DNA of 64,000 nucleotides from Aliamphritea hakodatensis (lineage in GTDB: Bacteria; Pseudomonadota; Gammaproteobacteria; Pseudomonadales; Balneatricaceae), in assembly GCF_024347195.1 (NCBI RefSeq), contig NZ_AP025281.1:1612001-1676000 (forward strand), read 5' to 3'. The first letter of the stretch is position 1; each line of letters begins with the position of its first letter. The notes beneath the pieces are model-generated. The model did not search any database. It saw nothing but the letters and a program-made list of their open reading frames with translations, and was not told the origin of the DNA. A program made the translations under genes and the position numbers. Below are positions 27,141-35,153 of the stretch, piece by piece.

Positions 27141-28043
27141 TTATTCGGTCCGTTTCTTAAACCGTTCCGTCAGGTCGAACATGTTTTCCAGTTCTCGCAT
27201 CCGCTCGGAGGTCTGGCTCCAGAGCTTTTCTTCCAGGGCCACCACCAGTGCTTCGGCAAAGAACAGGGTCACGACCCCTGAGTCCCAGCCGGACTTACCT
27301 TCAATGCGGATCGGCAGAGTGTGATCGGCGTATCCGGCCACCGGTGACAGCCACTGGTCAGTGAACAGAATGATTTTTGCCCCGCGGGCGTTGGCCAGCC
27401 GGCTGGTGGTAATCAGATCCTGCTCGTAACGGCGTACGTCAAACACGATCAGCACATCGTCTTTCTTAATTTTCAGCAGGTGATGGGGCCACAGGGCGAC
27501 CGCTTCCGGGAAGATGTGAACATTTTCACGGATCACTTCCAGATGGGTATTCAGGTAGCGGGCAAAGGCGCTGGTGATCCGGCCGCCGACAATGTGCAGG
27601 GCGCGTTCCTGTTTGGCCAGCAGGTCGACGATGGCATCGAACTGTTCGTGGCTGATCTGATTCAGACTGTGACGCAGGTTAGTGGTAACGGTTTCTGCAA
27701 CCTTGTTCAGCACGTGGCTTTCCGGCGCATCGGCGGCCCACTGATCATGTTTGGTGATCGGATCGGAGAGGGTTTGCTGCAGTTCGTCTTTAAGCTCTTT
27801 CTGGAAGGTGGTGAAGCTGGAGTAGCCGATTTTCTTCAGCGTCCGCATTACGGTGGGGGTAGATACCCCGCAGCTTTCCGACAATTCTGTAATAGAGACC
27901 ATGCCTGACATAGGGTAGTTGGCCAGCAGGTGATTGACGATTTTCATTTCCGCCGGGCTGAACTGATTAAGCTGTGAGCGGATCAGTTCGGCAATTGTGT
28001 GACTGTTGTCCGGGGTTACAGGGTTGTCATTCATGGGCGGCAT
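27141..28043 (-). CDS. RpiR-family regulator (HTH plus SIS domain)
   Basis: About 300 residues. The N-terminal RpiR helix-turn-helix (SITELSESCGVSTPTVMRTL, about 48-67) is followed by a SIS domain (about 120-280), normally a phosphosugar-binding fold, here with VIVFDVRRYEQDL and FTDQWLSPVAGYADH. The start is uncertain: ATG at 28043 or 28034, or an upstream TTG at 28103; none has a strong ribosome-binding site. It is divergent from the TRAP operon, across a region full of TTACAT/ATGTAA half-sites, and is the likely regulator of that operon. In some relatives the SIS ligand is not a sugar phosphate. Confidence 0.88.
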   Translation of the reverse strand: MPPMNDNPVTPDNSHTIAELIRSQLNQFSPAEMKIVNHLLANYPMSGMVSITELSESCGVSTPTVMRTLKKIGYSSFTTFQKELKDELQQTLSDPITKHDQWAADAPESHVLNKVAETVTTNLRHSLNQISHEQFDAIVDLLAKQERALHIVGGRITSAFARYLNTHLEVIRENVHIFPEAVALWPHHLLKIKKDDVLIVFDVRRYEQDLITTSRLANARGAKIILFTDQWLSPVAGYADHTLPIRIEGKSGWDSGVVTLFFAEALVVALEEKLWSQTSERMRELENMFDLTERFKKRTE

Positions 28044-28188
28044 ACTCGTGGTCAGGTGGCGGTGGGGCGCTATTCTACAATGTTTTGCTGCATTTATTCG
28101 CAAGTCTCTCTGGTACTTTCTCTGGTGCTGCCATCGGCTTTTACGGCTGTATGAATATGTCCGCGATACGGTTACACGGTAATAATCT

Positions 28189-28285
28189 TTACATGTAATT
28201 TACCTTACATAAAAAAATTGACAAGTAAAATATGTAATGTATAAATGTTTACATCCTGCCGGCTTACTGCTCAGGTTGGATGTAA
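28189..28285. promoter_or_regulatory. TRAP operon promoter with repeated TTACAT/ATGTAA half-sites
   Basis: TTGACA (28218-28223) and TATAAA (28240-28245), 16 bases apart, form a promoter for dctP. Half-sites TTACAT or ATGTAA occur at 28189-28194, 28193-28198 (together the palindrome TTACATGTAA), 28205-28210, 28232-28237, 28249-28254 and 28280-28285. The pair at 28232/28249 straddles the -10 box, as expected for repressor sites, probably for the RpiR protein. Confidence 0.6.
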
Positions 28286-28353
28286 GTTGGATAAGATTCG
28301 TGACGTTCGTAATACAAAAAAAATAATCTTGCTGATTCAGCAGAGGACAGATA

Positions 28354-29406
28354 ATGAATAAGAATAAACGCGAGTTTATAAAGAAGGCGGTCGTTGGTGG
28401 TGCAGCGACAGCTGCCGCTGCGGTTAGCGCGCCGTACGTTCAGGCGAAAGCCGCGCCGATTAAATGGCGTTTACAGACCTATGCAGGTGCTGCTCTGGGT
28501 GCCCATGTCATCAAGCCTGCAGTTGATGCATTCAACAAGGCTGCCAACGGTGAGATGGAAATTGAGCTGTACTATGCCGACCAACTGGTACCTACCCCTG
28601 AACTGTTCCGTGCCCTGCAAAAAGGCACCATCGATGCAGTGCAGAGCGATGATGACTCTATGGGGGCGCCGGTTGATATCTCCGTATTCGGTGGTTACTT
28701 CCCGTTTGCGACCCGCTACAGCCTGGATGTACCTGTACTGTTCGAACAGTACGGTCTGAAAGAGATCTGGCAGGAAGCGTACGATGAAGTCGGCGTGAAA
28801 TGGCTGAGCGCCGGTGCCTGGGACCCGTGTCACTTTGCCACTAAAGAGCCGATCCGCAGCCTGGAAGATCTGAAAGGTAAGCGGGTATTCACGTTCCCGA
28901 CCGCGGGTCGCTTCCTGAACCGCTTCGGTGTGATTCCGGTCACCCTGCCATTCGAAGATGTGGAAGTTGCTCTGCAGACCGGCGAGCTGGACGGCGTTGC
29001 CTGGTCCGGTATTACTGAGGATTACACCTCTGGCTGGGCAGAAGGGACAGGTTACTTCCTGACTAACAACATTTCCGGTGCGTGGGCCGGTTCATTCTTC
29101 GCGAACTCTGATTCCTGGGCAAAAGTGCCGGATCATCTGAAAGAGTTGTGGCAGCTGTGTATGGACAGCTCACACTACTACCGTCAGTACTGGTACTGGG
29201 GTGGCGAAGCACAGCTGCGTGTAGAAGGCACCAAGATGGAACTGACGACTATTCCTGATGAGGAATGGGCGCAGGTTGAAGCTGAAGGTAAGAAGTACTG
29301 GGAAGAAGTGGCTGCTACCAGCGACCGTGCCAAGAAGGTGGTCGACATCTTCAAGAAGTACAACGAGACCATGGAAAAAGCCGGTCGCCCTTACCGTTAC
29401 AGCTAA
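28354..29406 (+). CDS. TRAP transporter substrate-binding protein (DctP family)
   Basis: A 350-residue periplasmic binding protein. The N terminus carries a Tat-like signal in which KREFIKKA replaces the usual twin arginine, then an Ala-rich hydrophobic stretch cleaved near residue 33. The mature protein has the DctP fold: FRALQKGTIDAVQSDDDS, LKGKRVFTFPTAGRFLNRFG, and QTGELDGVAWSGITEDYTSG, whose ARG-type loop contacts the ligand. The substrate is unknown; neighbouring genes point to an amine or amino-alcohol rather than a C4-dicarboxylate. GAGGA precedes the ATG. It is the first gene of a long operon. Confidence 0.9.
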   Translation: MNKNKREFIKKAVVGGAATAAAAVSAPYVQAKAAPIKWRLQTYAGAALGAHVIKPAVDAFNKAANGEMEIELYYADQLVPTPELFRALQKGTIDAVQSDDDSMGAPVDISVFGGYFPFATRYSLDVPVLFEQYGLKEIWQEAYDEVGVKWLSAGAWDPCHFATKEPIRSLEDLKGKRVFTFPTAGRFLNRFGVIPVTLPFEDVEVALQTGELDGVAWSGITEDYTSGWAEGTGYFLTNNISGAWAGSFFANSDSWAKVPDHLKELWQLCMDSSHYYRQYWYWGGEAQLRVEGTKMELTTIPDEEWAQVEAEGKKYWEEVAATSDRAKKVVDIFKKYNETMEKAGRPYRYS

Positions 29407-29429
29407 CACTTAGCGACGGTAATCTCAGT

Positions 29430-29464
29430 CCCCCTCCTATTTCCATGCCCGGAGGGGGCTTTTC
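29430..29464 (+). terminator. Intercistronic hairpin after dctP
   Basis: Stem ccccctcc/ggaggggg with a 13-base loop and a short TTTT. It lies between the binding-protein and permease genes and probably trims expression so that more binding protein than permease is made. Confidence 0.6.
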
Positions 29465-29482
29465 AGTTTTCTATCTGGGTAC

Positions 29483-30028
29483 GTGATTGTGTATAACGCG
29501 ATTCAGGCCTACATACGGTTTATCTATAAGTTCAACCGTACGGTGGGCATCTTTGCCATGTACTTGGTACTGGTGATGATGGCGATTTTGCTGTTCTCAT
29601 CCATCTCCAAGGGAATCGGATCACCGCAGATCTGGGTGATCGAAACAGCGCAGTTCACCATGGCTGCTTATTATCTTCTGGGCGGTGGCTATTCCATGCA
29701 GATGGATGCCCACGTTCGCATGGATGTATTCTACGGGACCTGGTCGCCCCGCCGGCAGGCCATTACCGATGCACTGACAGTTATCTGTCTGATTACCTAT
29801 CTGATTATGCTGCTCTACGGCGGAATCTCCAGCAGCATGTATGCCCTTGAATACGGGCAGAAGAACTATTCCTCCTGGGCGCCACCACTGGCCCCGATCA
29901 AGCTGATCATGACCGGCGGTATCCTGCTGATGCTGTTACAGGTCCTGGCAACCTTTGCGCAGAATGTCGCGGATGCGCTGGGCAAGCCGTTTGATATTGA
30001 GCAACACCCGGAGGAAACCTCGGTATGA
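29483..30028 (+). CDS. TRAP transporter small permease (DctQ family)
   Basis: A 181-residue inner-membrane protein with four hydrophobic helices (about 18-40, 55-75, 95-117 and 134-160) as in DctQ subunits, including QIWVIETAQFTMAAYYLLGGG. The start is a GTG at 29483 with only weak ribosome-binding sequence, and a second GTG lies two codons on. Its stop overlaps the dctM start (ATGA). Confidence 0.88.
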   Translation: MIVYNAIQAYIRFIYKFNRTVGIFAMYLVLVMMAILLFSSISKGIGSPQIWVIETAQFTMAAYYLLGGGYSMQMDAHVRMDVFYGTWSPRRQAITDALTVICLITYLIMLLYGGISSSMYALEYGQKNYSSWAPPLAPIKLIMTGGILLMLLQVLATFAQNVADALGKPFDIEQHPEETSV

Positions 30029-31353
30029 GTTATGAAATGATTGCCCTGCTGATGTTCTCCACCCTGATGCTGATGCTGCTAACCGGCCAGCGGGTGTTTG
30101 GAGCTGTAGGGTTTGTGGCCGTGATTGCCGCACTGGGTCTGTGGGGCGACGGCGGTTCTGAAATGGCATTTGCTGCCACGATGAAACTGATGAACTGGTA
30201 CCCGCTGCTGACCCTGCCACTGTTTGTGTTTATGGGCTATATGCTGTCGGAATCCGGCATTGCCGGTGACCTGTACAGAATGCTGCATGTCTGGATGGGC
30301 TCGCTGAAAGGCGGTTTGGGAATCGGCACCATCTTGCTGATGGTGGCAATCTCCGCGATGAACGGGCTGAGTGTGGCGGGTATGGCCATCGGGACCAGTA
30401 TTGCACTGCCGGAAATGCTCAAGCGCGGTTATGACAAGCGTATGGTCACCGGTGTGATTCAGGCAGGCAGCTCGCTGGGTATTCTGGTGCCGCCAAGTAT
30501 CGTTCTGGTGCTGTATGGCATGATTGCCCGTCAGCCGGTGAGTCAGTTGTGGCTGGCCGGGGTGATTCCGGGACTGATTCTGGCGACCATGTTCATTGCC
30601 TACATTGTGATTCGCTGCAAAATACAGCCTGAGCTGGGGCCACCGTTACCGAAAGAAGAACGGGACCAGTACAGCACGAAAGAAAAGTACTTTTTGCTGG
30701 GCGCGGGTTTTCTGCCGTTGCTGGTGATCTTTTCAGTGATTGGTTTATTCCTGATGGGCTACACCAGTCTGGTGGAATGTTCGGCGGTAGGGGCTGCGGT
30801 CGCCATGCTGGCGGCGCTGGCCAAGGGCCGGTTAAGTTTCCGTCTGATTCACACCACTCTGCGGAAAACCCTGGGTGTAAGCTGCATGTTTATGTGGATC
30901 ATCATGGCGGCGCTGTGTTTCGGTGCGGTATTTGATGGTTTGGGTGCGGTTAAAGCCATTGAAGCACTGTTTCTGGAAGAGTGGGGCCTGAGCCCATGGG
31001 AAGTGCTGCTGATGATGCAGTTGTCGTACATCATTATGGGAATGTTCCTGGATGATACCGCGATGCTGGTCATTGTTGCGCCGCTGTATATTCCACTGAT
31101 CATTGCGCTGGAATTTAACCCGATCTGGTATGGCGTACTTTATACCGTTACCTGTCAGATTGCGTATATGACACCACCGTTCGGCTATAACCTGTTCCTG
31201 ATGAAGGCCATGGCACCGAAAGAAGTGGGGCTGATGGACATTTATAAATCGATTACGCCGTTTGTCTCGATCATGGTATTGGCGCTGTTACTGCTGATGG
31301 CATTCCCGCAACTGACGCTGTGGTTGCCGGAACTGATTTACGGTGCAAAATAA
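30025..31353 (+). CDS. TRAP transporter large permease (DctM family)
   Basis: A 442-residue DctM subunit with about twelve hydrophobic segments. It drives Na+- or H+-coupled uptake with DctQ and the binding protein. Characteristic segments are AISAMNGLSVAGMAIGTSIALPEM (near 108), SSLGILVPPSIVLVLYG and the re-entrant-loop region MFLDDTAMLVIVAPLYIPL. Length is typical of the TRAP-T large subunit. Overlap with dctQ implies coupled translation. Confidence 0.93.
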   Translation: MSYEMIALLMFSTLMLMLLTGQRVFGAVGFVAVIAALGLWGDGGSEMAFAATMKLMNWYPLLTLPLFVFMGYMLSESGIAGDLYRMLHVWMGSLKGGLGIGTILLMVAISAMNGLSVAGMAIGTSIALPEMLKRGYDKRMVTGVIQAGSSLGILVPPSIVLVLYGMIARQPVSQLWLAGVIPGLILATMFIAYIVIRCKIQPELGPPLPKEERDQYSTKEKYFLLGAGFLPLLVIFSVIGLFLMGYTSLVECSAVGAAVAMLAALAKGRLSFRLIHTTLRKTLGVSCMFMWIIMAALCFGAVFDGLGAVKAIEALFLEEWGLSPWEVLLMMQLSYIIMGMFLDDTAMLVIVAPLYIPLIIALEFNPIWYGVLYTVTCQIAYMTPPFGYNLFLMKAMAPKEVGLMDIYKSITPFVSIMVLALLLLMAFPQLTLWLPELIYGAK

Positions 31354-31383
31354 TGACGACGGAACGACAGGAGATTTAACACT

Positions 31384-32154
31384 GTGGTGATGCAAGGTTT
31401 AGAACAATCGCCGGCAGATCTGGTTAACCCCCATGGCCGTTCTGATGTGTTGCTGGTGTGTGAACACGCCAGCAATTACATTCCGGACAGTTTTGCCAAT
31501 CTGGGGTTAAGCGAACAGGAGCGTCTCAGCCATATCGGCTGGGACATCGGCGCCGCGGATCTGGCGCGTAAACTCAGTGAGGCACTGGATGCCAGTCTTA
31601 TCCTGCAGCATTATTCACGTTTGCTGTATGACTGTAACCGGCCCCCCAGTGAGCCAAGTGCGGTGCCGCCGCTGAGTGAAGTGACGGAAATACCGGGCAA
31701 TAAAGATTTGCCGCCGGAAGCACGCAATTACCGTGTGCAGGGCATTTATGAACCCTTTCATAATGCCATTGCCGGGCAGATTGCTGAACGCAAAGCCGCT
31801 GGTCGCAATACCGTACTGGTGACCATTCACAGTTTTACACCGGTATTTATGGGCCAGCCCCGGGCGGTGCAGCTGGGGATCATCTGTCATGAAGATAACG
31901 CCTTTGCCGGCGACTTCCTGCGGGTGGCGCAGAAATATGCAGAGCTGAATAACAGCGGTTTTGATATCCGGATGAATGAGCCTTACGGCCCGTCTGATCC
32001 GGTACTGCACATGGTTACCCGGCACGGGGATGACCAGCAACTGCAGAACGTCATGCTGGAAGTACGCAATGATCTGGTGAGCGCTGAAGAAGGGCAGGAC
32101 ACCTGGGCGGCGCTGATCGCTGCCACGCTGAATACGTTAACGAATAAGAATTAA
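31384..32154 (+). CDS. N-formylglutamate amidohydrolase-family enzyme
   Basis: A 256-residue member of the FGase family of zinc amidohydrolases (PF05013). Family blocks visible are LLVCEHASNYIPDSF (about 23-37), HIGWDIGAADLA, YDCNRPPSEP and VTIHSFTPVFMG. Named members cleave N-formyl-glutamate, but many homologues lie outside histidine pathways. Within this TRAP/ligase/aldehyde-dehydrogenase/GMC cluster it is a candidate for the hydrolase that frees glutamate from a gamma-glutamylated product; this is inference. The start is a GTG at 31384 about ten bases after CAGGAG; an ATG two codons on is possible. Confidence 0.82.
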   Translation: MVMQGLEQSPADLVNPHGRSDVLLVCEHASNYIPDSFANLGLSEQERLSHIGWDIGAADLARKLSEALDASLILQHYSRLLYDCNRPPSEPSAVPPLSEVTEIPGNKDLPPEARNYRVQGIYEPFHNAIAGQIAERKAAGRNTVLVTIHSFTPVFMGQPRAVQLGIICHEDNAFAGDFLRVAQKYAELNNSGFDIRMNEPYGPSDPVLHMVTRHGDDQQLQNVMLEVRNDLVSAEEGQDTWAALIAATLNTLTNKN

Positions 32155-32191
32155 GCTGTGTAATAACGCAGCCGGATAAAGAGGAATAACC

Positions 32192-33556
32192 ATGAGCGGT
32201 ATGCTGACGCTGGAACAATTAAAACAAGAATTTGCGGCAGGAAGCATCGACACTGTGCTGGCCTGCCAGATCGACATGCAGGGGCGCCTGATGGGCAAAC
32301 GCTTCCACGCAGATTACTTCATTAATCATGCGGTGGAAGAGACCCACTCCTGTAATTACCTGCTGGCGACCGATTTGGAAATGGAAACGGTTGAGGGCTA
32401 TAAATCCACCAGTTGGGAAGCAGGCTACGGTGATTACGTGATGAAACCGGATATGAGCACCCTGCGCCGGGTGCCGTGGCTGGAAGGCACTGCATTGGTG
32501 CTGTGCGATGTACTGGACCATCACCACAACCCGGTACCGCACTCGCCACGGGCCATTCTGCGCAAGCAGATCGACCGTCTGGCAGTGATGGGCATTGAGC
32601 CGATGATGGCCACCGAACTGGAATTCTTCCTGTTCGACCAGAGCTATTCGGATGCCTGCAAAGCCGGTTACCGGGATATGCAGCTGGTCAGCTCATATAA
32701 CGAGGATTACCACATCTTCCAGACCACCAAGGAAGAAGAAGTGATCCGCGCCATGCGTAATGGTGTTTACGGTGCCGGTATCGCGGTGGAATGTTCCAAA
32801 GGTGAAGCCTCTGCCGGTCAGGAAGAGCTGAACGTTAAATACGATAAAGCACTGGTCACCGCCGATCAGCATTCCATTGTGAAGAACGCCTGTAAAGAAA
32901 TTGCCTGGCAGCACGGCAAGGCGGTGACCTTCATGGCGAAATGGCATAACGAGGCAGCGGGCAGTTCCTCACACGTGCATCAGTCACTGTGGAGCACCGA
33001 CGGTAAACCGCTGTTCCTGGATGAAAGCCGTCCTCATGGCATGTCGGAACTGATGTGCCATTATCTGGCTGGCCTGTTGGCGCATGCGGATGATGTGACC
33101 TGCCTGCTGGCGCCGTACGTTAACTCGTATAAGCGTTTTCAGGAAGGCACTTTTGCACCGACCAAAGCAGTGTGGAGCCTGGATAACCGCACTGCCGGTT
33201 TCCGCCTGTGCGGTGAAGGCACTAAAGCGATCCGCATCGAATGCCGGATTGGCGGCGCAGACCTGAACCCGTATCTGGCACTGGCAGGGCAACTGGCAGC
33301 CGGTATTGCCGGTATGGAACAGAAGCTTGAACTGGAAGCAGAGTTTGTCGGTGATGCCTACGCCGGCGAAAACGCCCGCGAAGTACCGAAAACCCTGCGG
33401 GCTGCGGCTGAGAAAATGAACGAATCCACTATGCTGCGTGAAGCCTTTGGTGATGAGGTGATCGATCATTATGTACATGCTGCCCGCTGGGAGCAGAAGG
33501 AACATGATAAGCGCGTGACTGACTGGGAAGTTGCCCGCGGCTTTGAACGGGCATAA
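32192..33556 (+). CDS. Glutamine-synthetase-like amine ligase (PuuA/GlnA4 type)
   Basis: A 454-residue glutamine-synthetase-superfamily ligase, closer in build to gamma-glutamylputrescine synthetase than to GlnA. Nucleotide/metal motifs are visible: TELEFFLF (about 148-155), GQEELNVKY, GSSSHVHQSLW, NSYKRF and IECRIGGADLNPYLA. The Tyr adenylylation site of GlnA is not evident. Such enzymes join glutamate to an amine (putrescine, ethanolamine, others) with ATP. Location after a TRAP uptake system and before an aldehyde dehydrogenase and a GMC oxidoreductase suggests the first committed step of a gamma-glutamylation route. GAGG precedes the ATG. Confidence 0.85.
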   Translation: MSGMLTLEQLKQEFAAGSIDTVLACQIDMQGRLMGKRFHADYFINHAVEETHSCNYLLATDLEMETVEGYKSTSWEAGYGDYVMKPDMSTLRRVPWLEGTALVLCDVLDHHHNPVPHSPRAILRKQIDRLAVMGIEPMMATELEFFLFDQSYSDACKAGYRDMQLVSSYNEDYHIFQTTKEEEVIRAMRNGVYGAGIAVECSKGEASAGQEELNVKYDKALVTADQHSIVKNACKEIAWQHGKAVTFMAKWHNEAAGSSSHVHQSLWSTDGKPLFLDESRPHGMSELMCHYLAGLLAHADDVTCLLAPYVNSYKRFQEGTFAPTKAVWSLDNRTAGFRLCGEGTKAIRIECRIGGADLNPYLALAGQLAAGIAGMEQKLELEAEFVGDAYAGENAREVPKTLRAAAEKMNESTMLREAFGDEVIDHYVHAARWEQKEHDKRVTDWEVARGFERA

Positions 33557-33600
33557 CGCGTCACCGGGTCGTTGTCGCTGCAGCCTGCGCAGAACATTGT

Positions 33601-33631
33601 CTGAATGAAGGTCCCCCCGGATGTCATTCAG
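33601..33631 (+). other. Intercistronic inverted repeat
   Basis: Perfect 8-bp arms CTGAATGA and TCATTCAG surround a C-rich 15-base loop. There is no T run, so it is more likely an RNA-processing or regulatory hairpin than a terminator. It lies in the 186-base gap between the ligase and aldehyde dehydrogenase genes. Confidence 0.4.
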
Positions 33632-33742
33632 CCTGTGCTTAGGGGAGCTACAGAATGGTTATGCAGGTTGTAGCGACACTTACTATACGAAAGCTGAAAA
33701 GCAGGCTCTGCCAATATCCGGCGGGGCCAAATATCTGAGTAA

Positions 33743-35140
33743 ATGAAGATGAGTACAATCCAGAGTATTTCACCGGTTGATGGCAGTGTTTACGCTGAAC
33801 GCCCGGTAGCAGATGCGGAACAGGTGACGGCACTGTTCGCCCGCAGCAAGTTAGCTCAGCATGCCTGGGCACAGTTAAGCGTGGCGGAACGTTGCACCTA
33901 TTGCAGCGCCGCCGTAGATGCCATGGTGGCTATGACTGACCGTATCGCCGAAGAGCTGGCCTGGCAGATGGGTCGGCCAATCAGCCAGGGTGCGGGAGAA
34001 GTGCGCGGTCTGGAAGAGCGCGCCCGCTATATGATCTCTGTGGCGGAGGAATCCCTTAATCCGTTCGATCCCGGTGAAAAGCCGGGCTTTGCCCGTAAGA
34101 TCAGCAAGGAACCACTGGGCGTGATTATGACCATCGCCCCGTGGAACTTCCCGTTCATGACCGCCCTGAACTCAGTGATTCCGGCGTTGCTGGCGGGTAA
34201 TGCTGTGGTGCTGAAACATGCCGCGAATACCTTGCTGGTGGCAGAACGTATTCAGGATGCTTTTGATCAGGCGGGGCTGCCGGAAGGTATCTTCCAGCAT
34301 ATCGTGCTGGACCATGATGCCACCAGTGAACTGATTGGCTCAGGCAATTTAGACATGGTGTGCTTCACTGGCTCTGTCGGTGGCGGCAAGGCGATGGAAA
34401 AGGCCGCCGCAGGGCAGTTTATTCCGTTGGGGCTGGAGCTGGGCGGTAAAGACCCCGCCTATGTACGGGCGGATGCCAACCTGCCATATACCATTGAGAA
34501 TCTGGCGGACGGGGCTTTCTTCAACAGTGGCCAGTCCTGCTGCAGCATTGAACGGATTTACGTACACGAAAGCATTCATGATGAACTGGTGGCCGGCCTT
34601 GCCGCTGCCGGGCAGGCCTATGTGCTGGGCAACCCGCTGGACGCAGCAACTAATCTTGGCCCGATGATCAAACCGGCCGCAGCAGATTTTGTGCGTCAGC
34701 AAATTGCGGATGCAGTTGCAGCAGGGGCACAGACCCATGTGGATACCAGCCAGTTTGAACTGGATCAGCCGGGCTCTGCCTACATGGCGCCGCAGGTGCT
34801 GTCGAATGTGACTCACGAAATGTCCGTGATGACAGATGAGAGTTTTGGCCCGGTAGTAGGCGTAATCAAGGTCACCAGTGATGAAGAAGCCATCGCCCTG
34901 ATGAACGACTCTGAGTTTGGCCTGACTGCTGGCATCTGGACCGAAGATCTGGCCGCCGCTGAGCGCATTGCACCGCAACTGGAAACCGGCACCGTGTTCA
35001 TGAACCGTTGTGATTATCTGGACCCGGCGCTGGCCTGGACCGGCGTGAAAGACACCGGCCGTGGCTGCTCTCTGTCGACGCTGGGTTTTGATGCGCTGAC
35101 CCGGCCGAAAAGCTTCCACTTTAAAACCTCTACAGACTGA
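33743..35140 (+). CDS. NAD(P)-dependent aldehyde dehydrogenase
   Basis: A 465-residue ALDH-superfamily enzyme. The Rossmann segment GVIMTIAPWNFPFMTALNSV (about 132-151) contains the oxyanion Asn, LGLELGGKDPAYV holds the general-base Glu, and FFNSGQSCCSIERIYV holds the catalytic Cys. It is shorter than typical 480-500-residue members but intact. It should oxidise the aldehyde made by the GMC enzyme that follows 13 bases on. The start is at 33743 or the ATG at 33749; no clear Shine-Dalgarno sequence precedes either. Confidence 0.9.
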   Translation: MKMSTIQSISPVDGSVYAERPVADAEQVTALFARSKLAQHAWAQLSVAERCTYCSAAVDAMVAMTDRIAEELAWQMGRPISQGAGEVRGLEERARYMISVAEESLNPFDPGEKPGFARKISKEPLGVIMTIAPWNFPFMTALNSVIPALLAGNAVVLKHAANTLLVAERIQDAFDQAGLPEGIFQHIVLDHDATSELIGSGNLDMVCFTGSVGGGKAMEKAAAGQFIPLGLELGGKDPAYVRADANLPYTIENLADGAFFNSGQSCCSIERIYVHESIHDELVAGLAAAGQAYVLGNPLDAATNLGPMIKPAAADFVRQQIADAVAAGAQTHVDTSQFELDQPGSAYMAPQVLSNVTHEMSVMTDESFGPVVGVIKVTSDEEAIALMNDSEFGLTAGIWTEDLAAAERIAPQLETGTVFMNRCDYLDPALAWTGVKDTGRGCSLSTLGFDALTRPKSFHFKTSTD

Positions 35141-35153
35141 TGGCAGGTGAACG

